Shown here one piece after another: positions 23,254-33,744 of a stretch of DNA of 38,142 nt. Positions within the stretch are counted from its first letter, which is position 1. Each line of letters begins with the position of its first letter. Under the pieces are notes generated by a model. It made no database searches. It was given only the letters and a program-made list of their open reading frames with translations, and was not told the DNA's origin. The DNA comes from Streptomyces phaeochromogenes. Lineage in GTDB: Bacteria; Actinomycetota; Actinomycetes; Streptomycetales; Streptomycetaceae. The position numbers and the translations under genes were made by a program. Location: NCBI RefSeq assembly GCF_001418655.1, contig NZ_LIQZ01000187.1, forward strand, positions 1 through 38,142. Reading direction: 5' to 3'.

Positions 23254-24114
23254 TCAGCCGAGCCGCACCCTTGCCAGCTGACGCGACTGGGCGACGAGGC
23301 GGTCCTCGCTGTCCCAGACCTCGGCGTCCTCCTCCAGGAAGCCGCCGGCGAGGTTGCGGGTGGTGATGGAGACGCGGAGGGGGCCCGGGGCCGGGCGGCA
23401 GCGCACGTGCACGGTCAGCTCGACGGTCGGCACCCAGCCGGACAGGCCGAGTTCGAAGGCGGTCGGCGGCAGCGCGTCCACCGCGAGGAGCAGCGAGAGG
23501 GGGTCCGGGTCGCGGCCGTCGGCGAGGCCGAACCAGGAGCGCATCTCGCCCTTGCCGGACGGCGATCCGAGGGCCCAGCCCAGGGTGGCGGGGTCGAGCT
23601 TGAGCATCAGCCGGTCGGCGATGGCGGAGCTGCCGGAGACGGGCGCGGGTCCGTCCTCGGGTCCGAAGCACTGGTCCATGGGCGGAATCGCGGGCGGGCG
23701 GGCCGTCGTACGGACGTCGTCGGGCAGGCTGTCGAGGTCCCCGTAGGAGGCGAGCACGCGGATCCGCTCGACCTCGCGGCCCTGGTCGTCGTACTGGAAC
23801 AGGGACGCCTGGCCGGTGGAGAGGGTGCGGCCGGTGCGTACGACGTCGGTGCGGACGACCGCCGGGCCCGGCTGGGACGCGGTGAGGTAGTGCGCGGAGA
23901 TCGTGAACGGGTCGGCGTGCGGCAGGGCGTCGGCGAGCGCGCGGCCGAGGACGGCGAGCAGGTAGCCGCCGTTGACGGCGCTGATGATCGTCCAGCCGGC
24001 GGACAGGTCGATGTCGTAGACGCCGGGTGCGCGACGGGTGACCGCGGTGTCGCGGTCGAACTCGCTGTCGCCGATCCTGGCCCGTACCGCGTGCACGGAA
24101 GCTGCTTCTGACAT
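23254..24114 (-). CDS. Acyl-CoA thioesterase, TesB-like double hotdog
   Basis: A 286-residue protein with two hotdog halves, as in TesB thioesterases, which hydrolyse acyl-CoA to fatty acid and CoA. The first half shows WTIISAVNGGYLLAVLGRAL and the strand ISAHYLTASQPGPAVVRTDVVRTGRTLSTGQ; the second ends SITTRNLAGGFLEEDAEVWDSEDRLVAQSRQLARV. ATG 24114 follows a weak CAGG; the TTG upstream is unlikely. Two inverted repeats lie just upstream (24137-24150, 24159-24176), so it is probably controlled by a dedicated regulator. The nearest regulator gene is the TetR at 21926. Confidence 0.87.
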   Translation of the reverse strand: MSEAASVHAVRARIGDSEFDRDTAVTRRAPGVYDIDLSAGWTIISAVNGGYLLAVLGRALADALPHADPFTISAHYLTASQPGPAVVRTDVVRTGRTLSTGQASLFQYDDQGREVERIRVLASYGDLDSLPDDVRTTARPPAIPPMDQCFGPEDGPAPVSGSSAIADRLMLKLDPATLGWALGSPSGKGEMRSWFGLADGRDPDPLSLLLAVDALPPTAFELGLSGWVPTVELTVHVRCRPAPGPLRVSITTRNLAGGFLEEDAEVWDSEDRLVAQSRQLARVRLG

Positions 24115-24136
24115 GCCTGAACGGTACAACAGGTGA

Positions 24137-24150
24137 TTACTAAGCAGTAG
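24137..24150. promoter_or_regulatory. TTACT-N4-AGTAG inverted repeat upstream of the thioesterase gene
   Basis: TTACTAAGCAGTAG is a near-perfect palindrome (one mismatch at the ends) 23 bases upstream of the thioesterase ATG, in an AT-rich patch. This is operator-like in size and place, where it would block the promoter. Confidence 0.45.
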
Positions 24151-24158
24151 CTTTTTCT

Positions 24159-24176
24159 GTTTCGATCACGTGAAAC
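24159..24176. promoter_or_regulatory. GTTTC-N8-GAAAC inverted repeat
   Basis: GTTTC and GAAAC are separated by eight bases, in the same short gap and nine bases from the TTACT palindrome. It may be a second protein site or part of the promoter. Confidence 0.3.
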
Positions 24177-24201
24177 GCCCCGCGGCCCCCCTCACCCCGG
24201 C

Positions 24202-24864
24202 TCACTCCGTCACCTCGACCGCCGTCGAGCGCCGGTGCCATGCCCGGGGCGCGCGCCAGTGGAACCGCATCGCGAGCAGCCGCAGCGTGAAGGCCGTGAC
24301 GACGGCGAGCGCGGAGGTGAAGGTGTTCAGGACGTCGTAGCCGATGAACAGGGCGACCATCGCGCTGCCGACGATGGCGGGCACGGCGTAGAGGTCGCGG
24401 TCCCAGCGCAGCAGCGAGGGGACCTCGTTGGCGAGGACGTCCCGCAGCACACCGCCGCCGACCGCCGTCGCGAGTCCGAGGGTCGCCGAGGCGGTGAGGC
24501 CGAGCCCGTACTCGTACGCCTTCGTCGTGCCCGCGACGCAGAAGAGGCCGAGTCCGGCCGCGTCGAAGATGTTCACGCCGAGCTGGATCCGTTCCACCTC
24601 CGGGTGGAGGAAGAAGACCAGCAGGGCGGCAAGCAGCGGGGTGAGGAAATAGCCCAGATCCGTGAAGGCCGCGGGCGGCACGGCTCCGATGATCAGGTCC
24701 CGGAACAGCCCGCCGCCCAGCGCGGTGACCTCGGCGAGGACGGCGATGCCGAAGACGTCGAAGTTCTTGCGGACGGCCAGCAGGGCACCGGAGATCGCGA
24801 AGACGAAGATGCCGACGAGGTCGAGTGTGTGCTGGACGGACGGAGTGAAGAGTTCCTGAATCAC
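24202..24864 (-). CDS. TRIC-type (UPF0126) cation channel family membrane protein
   Basis: A 220-residue protein with seven predicted helices in two similar halves. The family marks GGGLFRDLIIG and GGGVLRDVLANEVP are both present, as is the early DLVGIFVFAISGALLAVRKNFD. Prokaryotic TRIC proteins form trimeric cation channels, mainly for K+. The start is placed at the GTG 24864, giving a protein that begins VIQELFTPSVQH; an ATG at 24903 lies inside the loop of the upstream operon's terminator and is unlikely to be used. The C-terminus is basic (WRAPRAWHRRS). No partner gene is obvious. Confidence 0.88.
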   Translation of the reverse strand: MIQELFTPSVQHTLDLVGIFVFAISGALLAVRKNFDVFGIAVLAEVTALGGGLFRDLIIGAVPPAAFTDLGYFLTPLLAALLVFFLHPEVERIQLGVNIFDAAGLGLFCVAGTTKAYEYGLGLTASATLGLATAVGGGVLRDVLANEVPSLLRWDRDLYAVPAIVGSAMVALFIGYDVLNTFTSALAVVTAFTLRLLAMRFHWRAPRAWHRRSTAVEVTE

Positions 24865-24882
24865 CCGAACATTCTCGCCCAG

Positions 24883-24923
24883 CACCGAGCCCCTGCCTTC
24901 CATTGCAAGGCAGGGGCTCGGTG
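24883..24923. terminator. Terminator of the peptide ABC operon
   Basis: A perfect 17-bp stem (24883-24899 with 24907-24923; GAGCCCCTGCCTT arm) closes the 7-base loop CCATTGC. It begins 23 bases after the stop of the last ATPase gene. Confidence 0.9.
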
Positions 24924-24945
24924 ATACTTACTACTCCTTGGCGGG

Positions 24946-26258
<1,313 letters not shown>

Positions 26259-26262
<4 letters not shown>

Positions 26263-27352
26263 AGCTTCGGCGCAATCTCTTCGGTCCAGATCCGTTCCCG
26301 CTGCTCATGCGTCATGTGGCAGGCGGCCCAGTGCTGGCTGCCGACCTCGGTCAGCTCGGGGCGGACCGTGCGGGTGACGTTGTCCTTGGGGACGTCCGCG
26401 TACGAGCAGCGCGGGTTGAAGGCGCAGCCCGACGGGATGTTGATCAGCGACGGCGGGGAGCCCTTGACCGGGATCAGCCGCTCGGTCTGCTCACGGTCCA
26501 GGCGCGGCATGGAGCCGAGCAGGCCCCAGGTGTAGGGGTGCCTGGGCTCGTAGAAGACCTTCTCGGCCGGGCCCCGCTCGATGCAACGGCCGCCGTACAT
26601 CACCAGGATGTCGTCGGAGAGCTCGGCGACGACGCCCAGGTCGTGGGTGATGATGATGACCGCGGAGCCGAACTCCTGCTGCAGGTCCCGGATGAGGTCG
26701 AGGATCTGCGCCTGGACGGTCACGTCCAGGGCGGTCGTCGGCTCGTCCGCGATCAGCAGCTCGGGGTTGTTGACCAGCGACATCGCGATCATCGCGCGCT
26801 GGCGCATACCGCCGGAAAACTCGTGCGGATAGCTGTCGACCCGCTTGTCCGGCTGGGGGATGCCGACCCGGTCGAGCATCTCGATGGCGCGCCTGCGCGC
26901 CACCTTCTTGTCGACCTTGTGGTGGATCCGGTACGCCTCCACGATCTGCTGGCCGATCGTGTAGTACGGGTGCAGCGCCGACAGCGGGTCCTGGAAGATC
27001 ATCGCCATCTCGCGGCCACGCAGCTTGCGCACGTAGTCGGGGTCGGCGGAGAGCAGTTCCGTGCCGTCGAGCCAGATCTCGCCGGAGATCTGTGCCTTGC
27101 GCTTGCCGTACTGGCCCGCGGTGTGCAGGCCCATGATGCCGAGCGAGGTGACCGACTTGCCGGAGCCCGACTCGCCCACGATGCCGAGGGTCTTGCCCTT
27201 CTCCAGCGCGAAGCTGAGCCCGTCGACGGACTTGACCAGGCCGTCGTCGGTCGGGAAGTGCACCTTCAGGTCGCGGACTTCGAGGAAGGCGGAGGGGGCG
27301 GGCGAGTCCTTGACGGGCTCGCCCACCGCGGCTCCACTCTTGCTGAGTTCGG

Positions 27353-27356
<4 letters not shown>
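26259..27356 (-). CDS. Peptide ABC transporter ATPase (DppD/OppD type)
   Basis: The first ATPase of the importer, 365 residues. Walker A is GESGSGKS (61-68), the signature is FSGGMRQR (180-187), Walker B is LLIADEPTTALD and the switch His is in ITHDLGVV. The C-terminal oligopeptide motif has Cys311 and Cys317 (GCAFNPRC) and Cys346, but the fourth cysteine expected between them is missing, so an intact iron-sulfur site is doubtful here. ATG 27356 overlaps the permease stop by four bases (ATGA), showing tight coupling. It is the heterodimer partner of the next gene. Confidence 0.95.
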
Positions 27357-28351
<995 letters not shown>

Positions 28352-28373
28352 TGCTCTCGGCCCGGCGGCGGTG

Positions 28374-28408
28374 CCGCGGGCCACCGGAGGTCTTCCGGTG
28401 GCCCGCGG
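28374..28408. terminator. Intercistronic hairpin between binding protein and permease
   Basis: A perfect 15-bp stem (28374-28388 with 28394-28408; CCGCGGGCCACCGGA arm) with a 5-base loop. It lies after the binding-protein gene and before the permease. Such hairpins commonly let the binding protein be made in excess, by partial termination or by protecting the upstream mRNA. Confidence 0.85.
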
Positions 28409-28468
28409 GTCACGCCGCGCCGGCCTTCACCTGCCTTTCGTGCCGTATGGCGGGTGCGCCGGTCGGTG

Positions 28469-30259
28469 TTACTTCTTGAGGCCGAGGTTCACGAAGTCGT
28501 ACTGACCGCTGTAGTTGTCGGTCGTGTAGACGTTCGCGAGACGGCTGGAGCGCCAGTTGATGAACTTCTCGAAGACGAAGGGCAGGTAGTACGCGCCCTC
28601 CGAGACCTTGTGGTTGATCTCCGTGGAGATCTCGACCTTCTTCGCCTCGTCGAGCTCCTTGACGTAGTCGTCGAAGAGGCCGTCGATCGTCTTGTCCTTG
28701 ATCAGGGCGAAGTTGTTGTTGCCGCTCTCAAGGATGTACTTGCTGTCCCACAGCGGCATGCCGTAACCCTGGACGGTCGGGAAGTCCGGGCCCCAGCCCA
28801 TGATGATGATGCCGTAGCCCTTCTTCTTCACGTTCTCGGGGCTACCGATGATGCCGGTGGTCTGGGCACCGTCGAACTGGTCGATGTCGACGGTGATGCC
28901 GACCTTCTTCAGCGAGGCCTGGAGGGACTCGGCGGTGGCAACCTCGACCGGCTTGTTGTTACGGACCGCGATGGTGGTCTTGAAGCCGTTCGGCTGACCG
29001 CAGGCCTTGAGCTCTTCCTTGGCCTTGGCGACGTTGCCGTTCTTGTTCGTCGTGGCCGCCTCGTACGGGTCGTACTTCTGACCCTCGGAACCGGGGACGG
29101 ACGGCGGCAGCATGTTGGTGCCGATGTCGCCACCGGCGACCGGGCCACCACGAGCGGTCTGCAGCGACTCGTGGTCGGCGCCGTAGATCACGGCCTTGCG
29201 GCAGTGCTCGTTGTCGAACGGCTTGACGCTCTGCGGGAAGACCGCGTAGCGGATGTAGCCGGAGACCGGGTTGTCCAGGTTGCCCTTGTGCTGCTTCAGG
29301 GCGGTGGTGCGGCCCTGCGGGGACAGACCGGTCTGGCCGATGTCCAGGTCGTAGTCGCCGTTGATCAGACGCTGGTCCATGTCATTGGCGTTGGTGAACA
29401 GCGTCAGCGAGATCTTGTCCGGGTACGCCTTGCGGACCGGGTCCGAGGACTGCTTCCAGTTCTCGTTGCGGACCAGGACCAGCTTCTTGTTCGGCGTGTA
29501 CGACTGGAACTTGTACGGGCCGGAGGAGAAGGGCTTCAGGCCGTACTTCGACTTGGTGTCCTTGTCCTGGCGGACCGGGGAAGCCGAGGTCAGGCCGAGG
29601 ATGTCCTCGAAGTCCGAGTTGGCCTCGGGCAGCTTGAAGATGACGGTCTTGTCGTCCGGCGTCTCGATCGCCTTCAGACCGAGCTTGTCCTTGGACTTGT
29701 CCTTGTACGGGCCCTTGTACTCGCCCTTGGGGTCGAGGACGTCCTTCAGGTAGACCGGACCGCCGGACAGGACGTCCTGCGCCCAGACGCGCTCGATGCC
29801 GTACTTGACGTCCTTGGAGGTGATGGGCTTGCCATCCTCCCAGGTGACCCCGTCACGCAGCGTGTACGTGTAGGTCTTGCCGTCGTCGGAGATCTTCGCC
29901 GTGCTGGTGGCGAGGTCGGGGGTGACCTCGGCGCCCTTGGCTCCGGGCTCCGCCTTGCCGGTCACCAGCGTGCGGCTGTAGTACCGCATGAAGTTCCAGG
30001 CGAAGCCGTAGTAGCCGCGCGTGGTGTCCCACGAGTCGGCGTCCTGGGCGCCCGCGAACTTCAGCTCGCCGCCCTTCTTGGCGAGGGAGGCCTGGGCGAC
30101 CTTGTTGTTGGCTGCGTTGAAGCCGGCCGCGCCGTTCTTCGAGCCGCCGTCGTCGTCGTTGCCGCCGCCGCCGCACGCCGCCGTGGACAGCAGCGCAGCG
30201 ACCACGGCTGCGGCGGCCGCGGCCTGCTTGCGCCGCCCTGTGGTGCGTTGGGTACTCAC
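28469..30259 (-). CDS. Peptide-binding lipoprotein of the ABC importer (SBP_bac_5)
   Basis: A 596-residue lipid-anchored binding protein. The signal peptide (TTGRRKQAAAAAAVVAALL) ends at the lipobox STAAC, Cys29, followed by a flexible GGGGNDDDGGSKN linker. The mature part has family-5 features: YTYTLRDGVTWEDGKPITSKDV, the WGPDFPT region and a C-terminal FEKFINWRSSRLANVY. It should capture di- or oligopeptides outside the membrane. The start is GTG 30259 with GGAGG about seven bases upstream; the longer frame above it is not supported. It is second in the operon, between two permease genes. Confidence 0.95.
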   Translation of the reverse strand: MSTQRTTGRRKQAAAAAAVVAALLSTAACGGGGNDDDGGSKNGAAGFNAANNKVAQASLAKKGGELKFAGAQDADSWDTTRGYYGFAWNFMRYYSRTLVTGKAEPGAKGAEVTPDLATSTAKISDDGKTYTYTLRDGVTWEDGKPITSKDVKYGIERVWAQDVLSGGPVYLKDVLDPKGEYKGPYKDKSKDKLGLKAIETPDDKTVIFKLPEANSDFEDILGLTSASPVRQDKDTKSKYGLKPFSSGPYKFQSYTPNKKLVLVRNENWKQSSDPVRKAYPDKISLTLFTNANDMDQRLINGDYDLDIGQTGLSPQGRTTALKQHKGNLDNPVSGYIRYAVFPQSVKPFDNEHCRKAVIYGADHESLQTARGGPVAGGDIGTNMLPPSVPGSEGQKYDPYEAATTNKNGNVAKAKEELKACGQPNGFKTTIAVRNNKPVEVATAESLQASLKKVGITVDIDQFDGAQTTGIIGSPENVKKKGYGIIIMGWGPDFPTVQGYGMPLWDSKYILESGNNNFALIKDKTIDGLFDDYVKELDEAKKVEISTEINHKVSEGAYYLPFVFEKFINWRSSRLANVYTTDNYSGQYDFVNLGLKK

Positions 30260-30280
30260 TCGGATCCTCCGATATGTAGC

Positions 30281-30304
30281 GGCCCGTCGACAGATGACGG
30301 GGCC
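30281..30304. terminator. Weak hairpin in the gap before the binding-protein gene
   Basis: GGCCCGTC (30281-30288) pairs with GACGGGGCC (30296-30304) with one bulge. It lies in the 61-base gap between permease and binding-protein genes and may attenuate or stabilise the message. Confidence 0.3.
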
Positions 30305-30320
30305 CTGGGGGTACGGCAGT

Positions 30321-31334
30321 TCAGCGGGAACCCTTCGGGTCGAGCGCATCGCGTACGCCGTCGCCGAAGAGGTTGAAGGAGAGCACGGTGATGAAGATCG
30401 CTACACCCGGGATCACCATGTACATGGGGTCCGAGTCGTAGTAGTCGATCGCGGAGGAGAGCATCTGTCCCCAGGAGGCGGTGGGCGGCTTGACGCCCAC
30501 GCCCAGGAAGCTGAGCGCCGCCTCGGTGAGGATGTTGGTCGGGATCATCATCGTCGTGTACACGATGATGGGCGCGACGAGGTTGGGCAGCAGCTCCTTG
30601 AACAGGATGTAGAACCGCCCGGCCCCGAGGCTGCGCGCGGCCTCCACGTACTCGCGCTCACGCAGGGACAGCGTCTGACCGCGCACCACGCGTCCCACAT
30701 AGGGCCAGCCGAAGAATCCGATCACCAGGATCATGACGAACAGGCGCACGCCCGTACCCGTCAGGCCCAGCATCTCGTTCGGCATGACCGAGACCAGCGC
30801 GATGATGAAGAGCAGCTGCGGGAAGGCCAGCAGGCCGTCCATCACGCGGCTGATGAAGGCGTCGACCCAGCCGCCGAAGTAGCCGGCGAGAACGCCGAGC
30901 ACGGTGCCGAGCACCACGGCCACCAGGGCCGACAGGAAGCCGACGAGCAGCGAGATGCGGGCGCCGTAGACGATCCGGGCGAAGATGTCGCGGCCGCTGA
31001 CCGGTTCGACGCCGAGAAGGTGGTCTCCGCTGATTCCACCGAAGGACCCGGTGGGGGTCGAGAAGAGCGGATCGATCAGGTCCTCGTGGTGTGACTCGGG
31101 GTCCTGCCCGACCAGGTTCGTGATCACGGGAGCGAGCAGCGCGATCGCGATCAGCACGAGGACGATGACGCCGCCCGTCAGGGCGAGCTTGTCCCGCTTC
31201 AGGCGCTCCCAGGCGATGCGGCCGAGGGAACGACCCTGTACCGCCTTCGCCTCGGCGGAGCCGGCTACGAGCGCCGCCTCCTCGGCCGCGCTCGGGGCGG
31301 CTTCGGCCGTCGGCTCGTGCAATGGTGCCGTCAT
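30321..31334 (-). CDS. Peptide ABC transporter permease (DppC/OppC type)
   Basis: A 337-residue permease with the DppC pattern: a cytoplasmic N-terminal arm rich in Ala and Glu, the segment WERLKRDKLALTGGVIVLVLIAIALLAP, an external loop with HLLGVEPVSGRDIFARIVYGAR, and five helices. The EAA loop is REYVEAARSLGAGRFYILFKELLPN. ATG 31334 has AGGGG eleven bases upstream; a longer frame from 31445 lacks support. It is first in the operon, so the promoter lies in 31335-31754. Confidence 0.93.
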   Translation of the reverse strand: MTAPLHEPTAEAAPSAAEEAALVAGSAEAKAVQGRSLGRIAWERLKRDKLALTGGVIVLVLIAIALLAPVITNLVGQDPESHHEDLIDPLFSTPTGSFGGISGDHLLGVEPVSGRDIFARIVYGARISLLVGFLSALVAVVLGTVLGVLAGYFGGWVDAFISRVMDGLLAFPQLLFIIALVSVMPNEMLGLTGTGVRLFVMILVIGFFGWPYVGRVVRGQTLSLREREYVEAARSLGAGRFYILFKELLPNLVAPIIVYTTMMIPTNILTEAALSFLGVGVKPPTASWGQMLSSAIDYYDSDPMYMVIPGVAIFITVLSFNLFGDGVRDALDPKGSR

Positions 31335-31754
31335 CGTGGCAGGGACCCCTCTCAACCGGCGGTAGCCGGCCCACACTTGCCGCTGTAGCGGCGTGATCAG
31401 TCCGTCGTACTCGGGGGATAAACCCCCTGGACCGGGAGTCTTCAACGCCTCGGCGATCTGTTGCCAGACCTGACGGTGAATGGATGCGCAAACGTGATGC
31501 TGTCAGGAGGGTTCCGTTATCCGAACGCCGGGTAACGGGGGTCGGACGCGGGAGTTTTGGTACGAAAGGGGCCTCGCAGCCCATTTACCCGCGTAGATCG
31601 GGACATTCCACCCAGGGGTGATGCGGGAGAGGGAGCCGATGCTCCACAGGTTGGACTCGACCGGACCCGGATCGACTCACGTGCTTCGACCGGATCGTCT
31701 CAGGTGCTTCGCCCGGGTACTTCGACCCGATCGTCTCAGGTGCTTCGGTTCGTC
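31335..31754. other. 420-base region upstream of the peptide ABC operon
   Basis: It should hold the operon promoter. I see an inverted repeat at 31514-31538 and a degenerate tandem repeat at 31658-31763 that belongs to the 3' end of the next gene upstream. No convincing gene is present. Confidence 0.6.
31514..31538. promoter_or_regulatory. CCGTTA inverted repeat upstream of the ABC operon
   Basis: CCGTTATCCG pairs with CGGGTAACGG (one T-G pair) across a 5-base centre. The perfect part, CCGTTA...TAACGG, resembles a dimeric operator. It lies 180 bases before the first permease gene and could instead be a weak terminator. Confidence 0.35.
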
Positions 31755-31763
31755 TCAGTAGGT
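31658..31763. repeat. Degenerate tandem repeat at the 3' end of the first SseB-like gene
   Basis: GATCGTCTCAGGTGCTTCG occurs at 31693-31711 and 31729-31747, 36 bases apart. Partial units (TTCGACC, GACTCACGTGCTTCG, GTCTCAGTAGGTGC) surround them with spacings of 23, 13 and 23 bases. The right end covers the stop codon at 31755-31757. Confidence 0.75.
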
Positions 31764-32546
31764 GCCCGGGAATCCGTATCCGCCGGCCGCCGGCGCCTGG
31801 GCCGGCGCCGCGTGGGCCTCACGATCGTAGAACGGCCGCGCGTTGATCCGCAGCCACAGGGCCACCGGGTCGTACTCGTCGGACATCGCGACCGTCGACA
31901 CCGGCAGGCCGTCCGGGACCGCGCCGATGGACTGCTGCATCATCGCCCGCACCGAGTCCACGGCGGGCGGGCTGGTGTCGTACACATCGAGCCCGATGGC
32001 CAGATACGGCGCCCCGAGCGCGGGCTGCACCCAGGCGCGGCGGAGCGATCTGACGGCGGTGGTCCGGTGCGCGTTCTGCGTGAGCAGGGCGTAGAACTGC
32101 GGGATCTCGATGCCCGGCTCGGACAGCCGCAGCGGGCCCGCGGGCTGCCGCTCCAGGCCGGTCGCGATACGGCGCAGATCCAGCCAGGGGATGCCGACGC
32201 CGCCGCCCGGCGCGTGCGGGTTCAGCCAGAGGCCGTAGTGGTCGGGGTAGAGGGTGCGGGCCACGTCGAGCCCGTCGACCACCTCGTACGAACGGTTCCA
32301 GCCGCTCGCCGAGAGCTCCTGGGCGGAGGTCACACAGGGCGCGTAGCCGAAGCCGTCGACCTCCATGTTCCCGTACTGGGCGTCGGGCGAGCCCGACTGG
32401 CCGTGCCAGAGCAGCATCCATACCTGGCCGGACGACGGGGTCGCGAGGGCGCGCAGGAGCGCCTCGTAGGCGTCGTAACGCCCGGGCGTCACTTGGCGCA
32501 GCATGTGCTCGACCTGCCCGGCCGCGGCCGTGCCCGACGCGCTCAC
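31755..32546 (-). CDS. SseB-like protein (first of two)
   Basis: A 263-residue protein. Its C-terminal third (GAPYLAIGLDVYDTSPPAVD, then SDEYDPVALWLRINARPFYDR) matches the end of the neighbouring SseB protein (MFVGVELAHWHDDAR, then VAQDPVGDWLRAQVRPFYTR), so it has an SseB_C-like domain. E. coli SseB is linked to serine sensitivity when over-produced, but its molecular role is unknown. The N-terminal part (MLRQVTPGRYDAYEALLRAL...VWMLLWHGQSGSPDAQYGNMEVDG) is less clear. GTG 32546 follows AGGGGCGGTAGAAG. Both paralogues share GGCGGTAGA directly before the start codon, a trace of duplication. Confidence 0.8.
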   Translation of the reverse strand: MSASGTAAAGQVEHMLRQVTPGRYDAYEALLRALATPSSGQVWMLLWHGQSGSPDAQYGNMEVDGFGYAPCVTSAQELSASGWNRSYEVVDGLDVARTLYPDHYGLWLNPHAPGGGVGIPWLDLRRIATGLERQPAGPLRLSEPGIEIPQFYALLTQNAHRTTAVRSLRRAWVQPALGAPYLAIGLDVYDTSPPAVDSVRAMMQQSIGAVPDGLPVSTVAMSDEYDPVALWLRINARPFYDREAHAAPAQAPAAGGYGFPGTY

Positions 32547-32746
32547 CTTCTACCGCCCCTTCGTGACATCCCTGACATACAGGTCCATTCGACGGGGCGC
32601 CGTGCTCGCTTGAACATGGCACCACCCCGACCGAGCCATGAAACCAGCTTAAGTGGCGATCCCGACAGCACCGTTGCGCTCCGCCGCGAAAGCTGTTGAG
32701 AGCTCGGGACTTTCCGTAATCCGCTGCCTGCGGGCTGTGTGGCCGG

Positions 32747-32793
32747 GCGCGCCCCGCGGCGGAGCCGCACGTGTCACGGCCCCGCGCCCCTTC
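32747..32793. repeat. Dispersed intergenic repeat, copy 2 (inverted)
   Basis: Read on the minus strand this gives GAAGGGGCGCGGGGCCGTGA then CACGTGCGGCTCCGCCGCGG, which aligns with 19720-19769 with a few changes. It lies directly after the stop of the second SseB gene, in the gap between the two paralogues. Confidence 0.75.
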
Positions 32794-32811
32794 GTGGCGT
32801 GCCTCGGCGGC

Positions 32812-33600
32812 TCAGTGGGCCCGCGTGTAGAACGGGCGGACCTGTGCCCTTAGCCAGTCGCCCACCGGGTCCTGGGCCACGTCCAGGAAGACGAGGTTCA
32901 CCGGGTGGGGCACGGGGACCTGACCGAGGGCCCGGCCCACGGCGTCCAGGGGGAGGGTGCGGGCGTCGTCGTGCCAGTGGGCCAGCTCGACGCCGACGAA
33001 CATCACGGGGTCGGCGCCCTCGATGCTCGCCAGACAGCGGCGGGCGCTCAGGACGACACCGGTCGCGGCGAACTCCGCGGAGGCGGCGGCCAGGAAGTCC
33101 ACCGGGTCGTGCTGCCAGTCCGGCTGGAACAGCCGCACCCGGCCGCCGCTCGCCGACCCGTCCAGCTCCGTACGCCCGGCCCGGCACAGCTCGGCCACGG
33201 CGAGCGGCGGCACCGGCACCCCGACCGTGCCGTCCGGGTTCACCACGATGCCCACCTGGGGCGGCAGACCGCGCGCGAACTCGACGGCGGGCGCCACCGT
33301 GTACGACATGTGGTCGCCGACGACCTGGCGGAACTGCTGCGCCGAGCTGAAGACCGGCACGAACGCCTGCCCGCCGAGCTCCATCGTGGGCAGGTCGAGC
33401 GGGCCGCTGTGCGGGCCGCCGCCCTCGGGCAGCGGCACCCAGATGAAGCTGCGGCCCATGACCTCCACGATCCGGGCCCCCGCCGAAGGCGACGCCGCTC
33501 CGAGGGAGGCGGCCAGTACCTCCTCCAACTCGTTGCCGGGCCAGCCGACATGGGGGTGTGGGTGCGCTTGCACCGGAATGTCGTGTGCCGGGAAGTCCAT
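32812..33600 (-). CDS. SseB family protein (second of two)
   Basis: A 262-residue protein with both SseB parts. The N-terminal domain has NELEEVLAASLG, FIWVPLP, AFVPVFSSAQQFRQVVG and a central GIVVNPDGTVGVPVPP; the C-terminal domain ends in PVGDWLRAQVRPFYTR. The name comes from enhanced serine sensitivity in E. coli; no reaction is known. It lies between its paralogue and the ATPase gene and 1.3 kb from the glycine riboswitch, so a part in serine or glycine physiology is worth testing. ATG 33600 is preceded by AGGCGGTAGAG. Confidence 0.88.
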   Translation of the reverse strand: MDFPAHDIPVQAHPHPHVGWPGNELEEVLAASLGAASPSAGARIVEVMGRSFIWVPLPEGGGPHSGPLDLPTMELGGQAFVPVFSSAQQFRQVVGDHMSYTVAPAVEFARGLPPQVGIVVNPDGTVGVPVPPLAVAELCRAGRTELDGSASGGRVRLFQPDWQHDPVDFLAAASAEFAATGVVLSARRCLASIEGADPVMFVGVELAHWHDDARTLPLDAVGRALGQVPVPHPVNLVFLDVAQDPVGDWLRAQVRPFYTRAH

Positions 33601-33672
33601 CTCTCTACCGCCTGCTCGAACCGCCGTCTGCGGCTGTCGAGATTACGCGTACGCGCCGTCACCCGCCGCAGT

Positions 33673-33744
33673 CCGTCCGCTCACCGGGACCTCAGTCGGT
33701 CCGGTCACCGGGACCTCAGCCCGACCGGTCGCCGGGACCTCGGT
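33673..33744. repeat. Three 24-base tandem units at the 3' end of the ATPase gene
   Basis: Units at 33673-33696, 33697-33720 and 33721-33744 share the core TCACCGGGACCTCAG (GCCGGGACCTCGG in the third). Each junction forms CCGGTCACCGG or a variant, a small palindrome. The third unit runs into the coding end of the ATPase gene (stop at 33716-33718). Confidence 0.87.

Noticed and set aside
24865..24903. ATG 24903 as start of the TRIC gene
   Set aside because: It lies within the terminator hairpin of the upstream operon and has no SD; the GTG at 24864 fits the family N-terminus.
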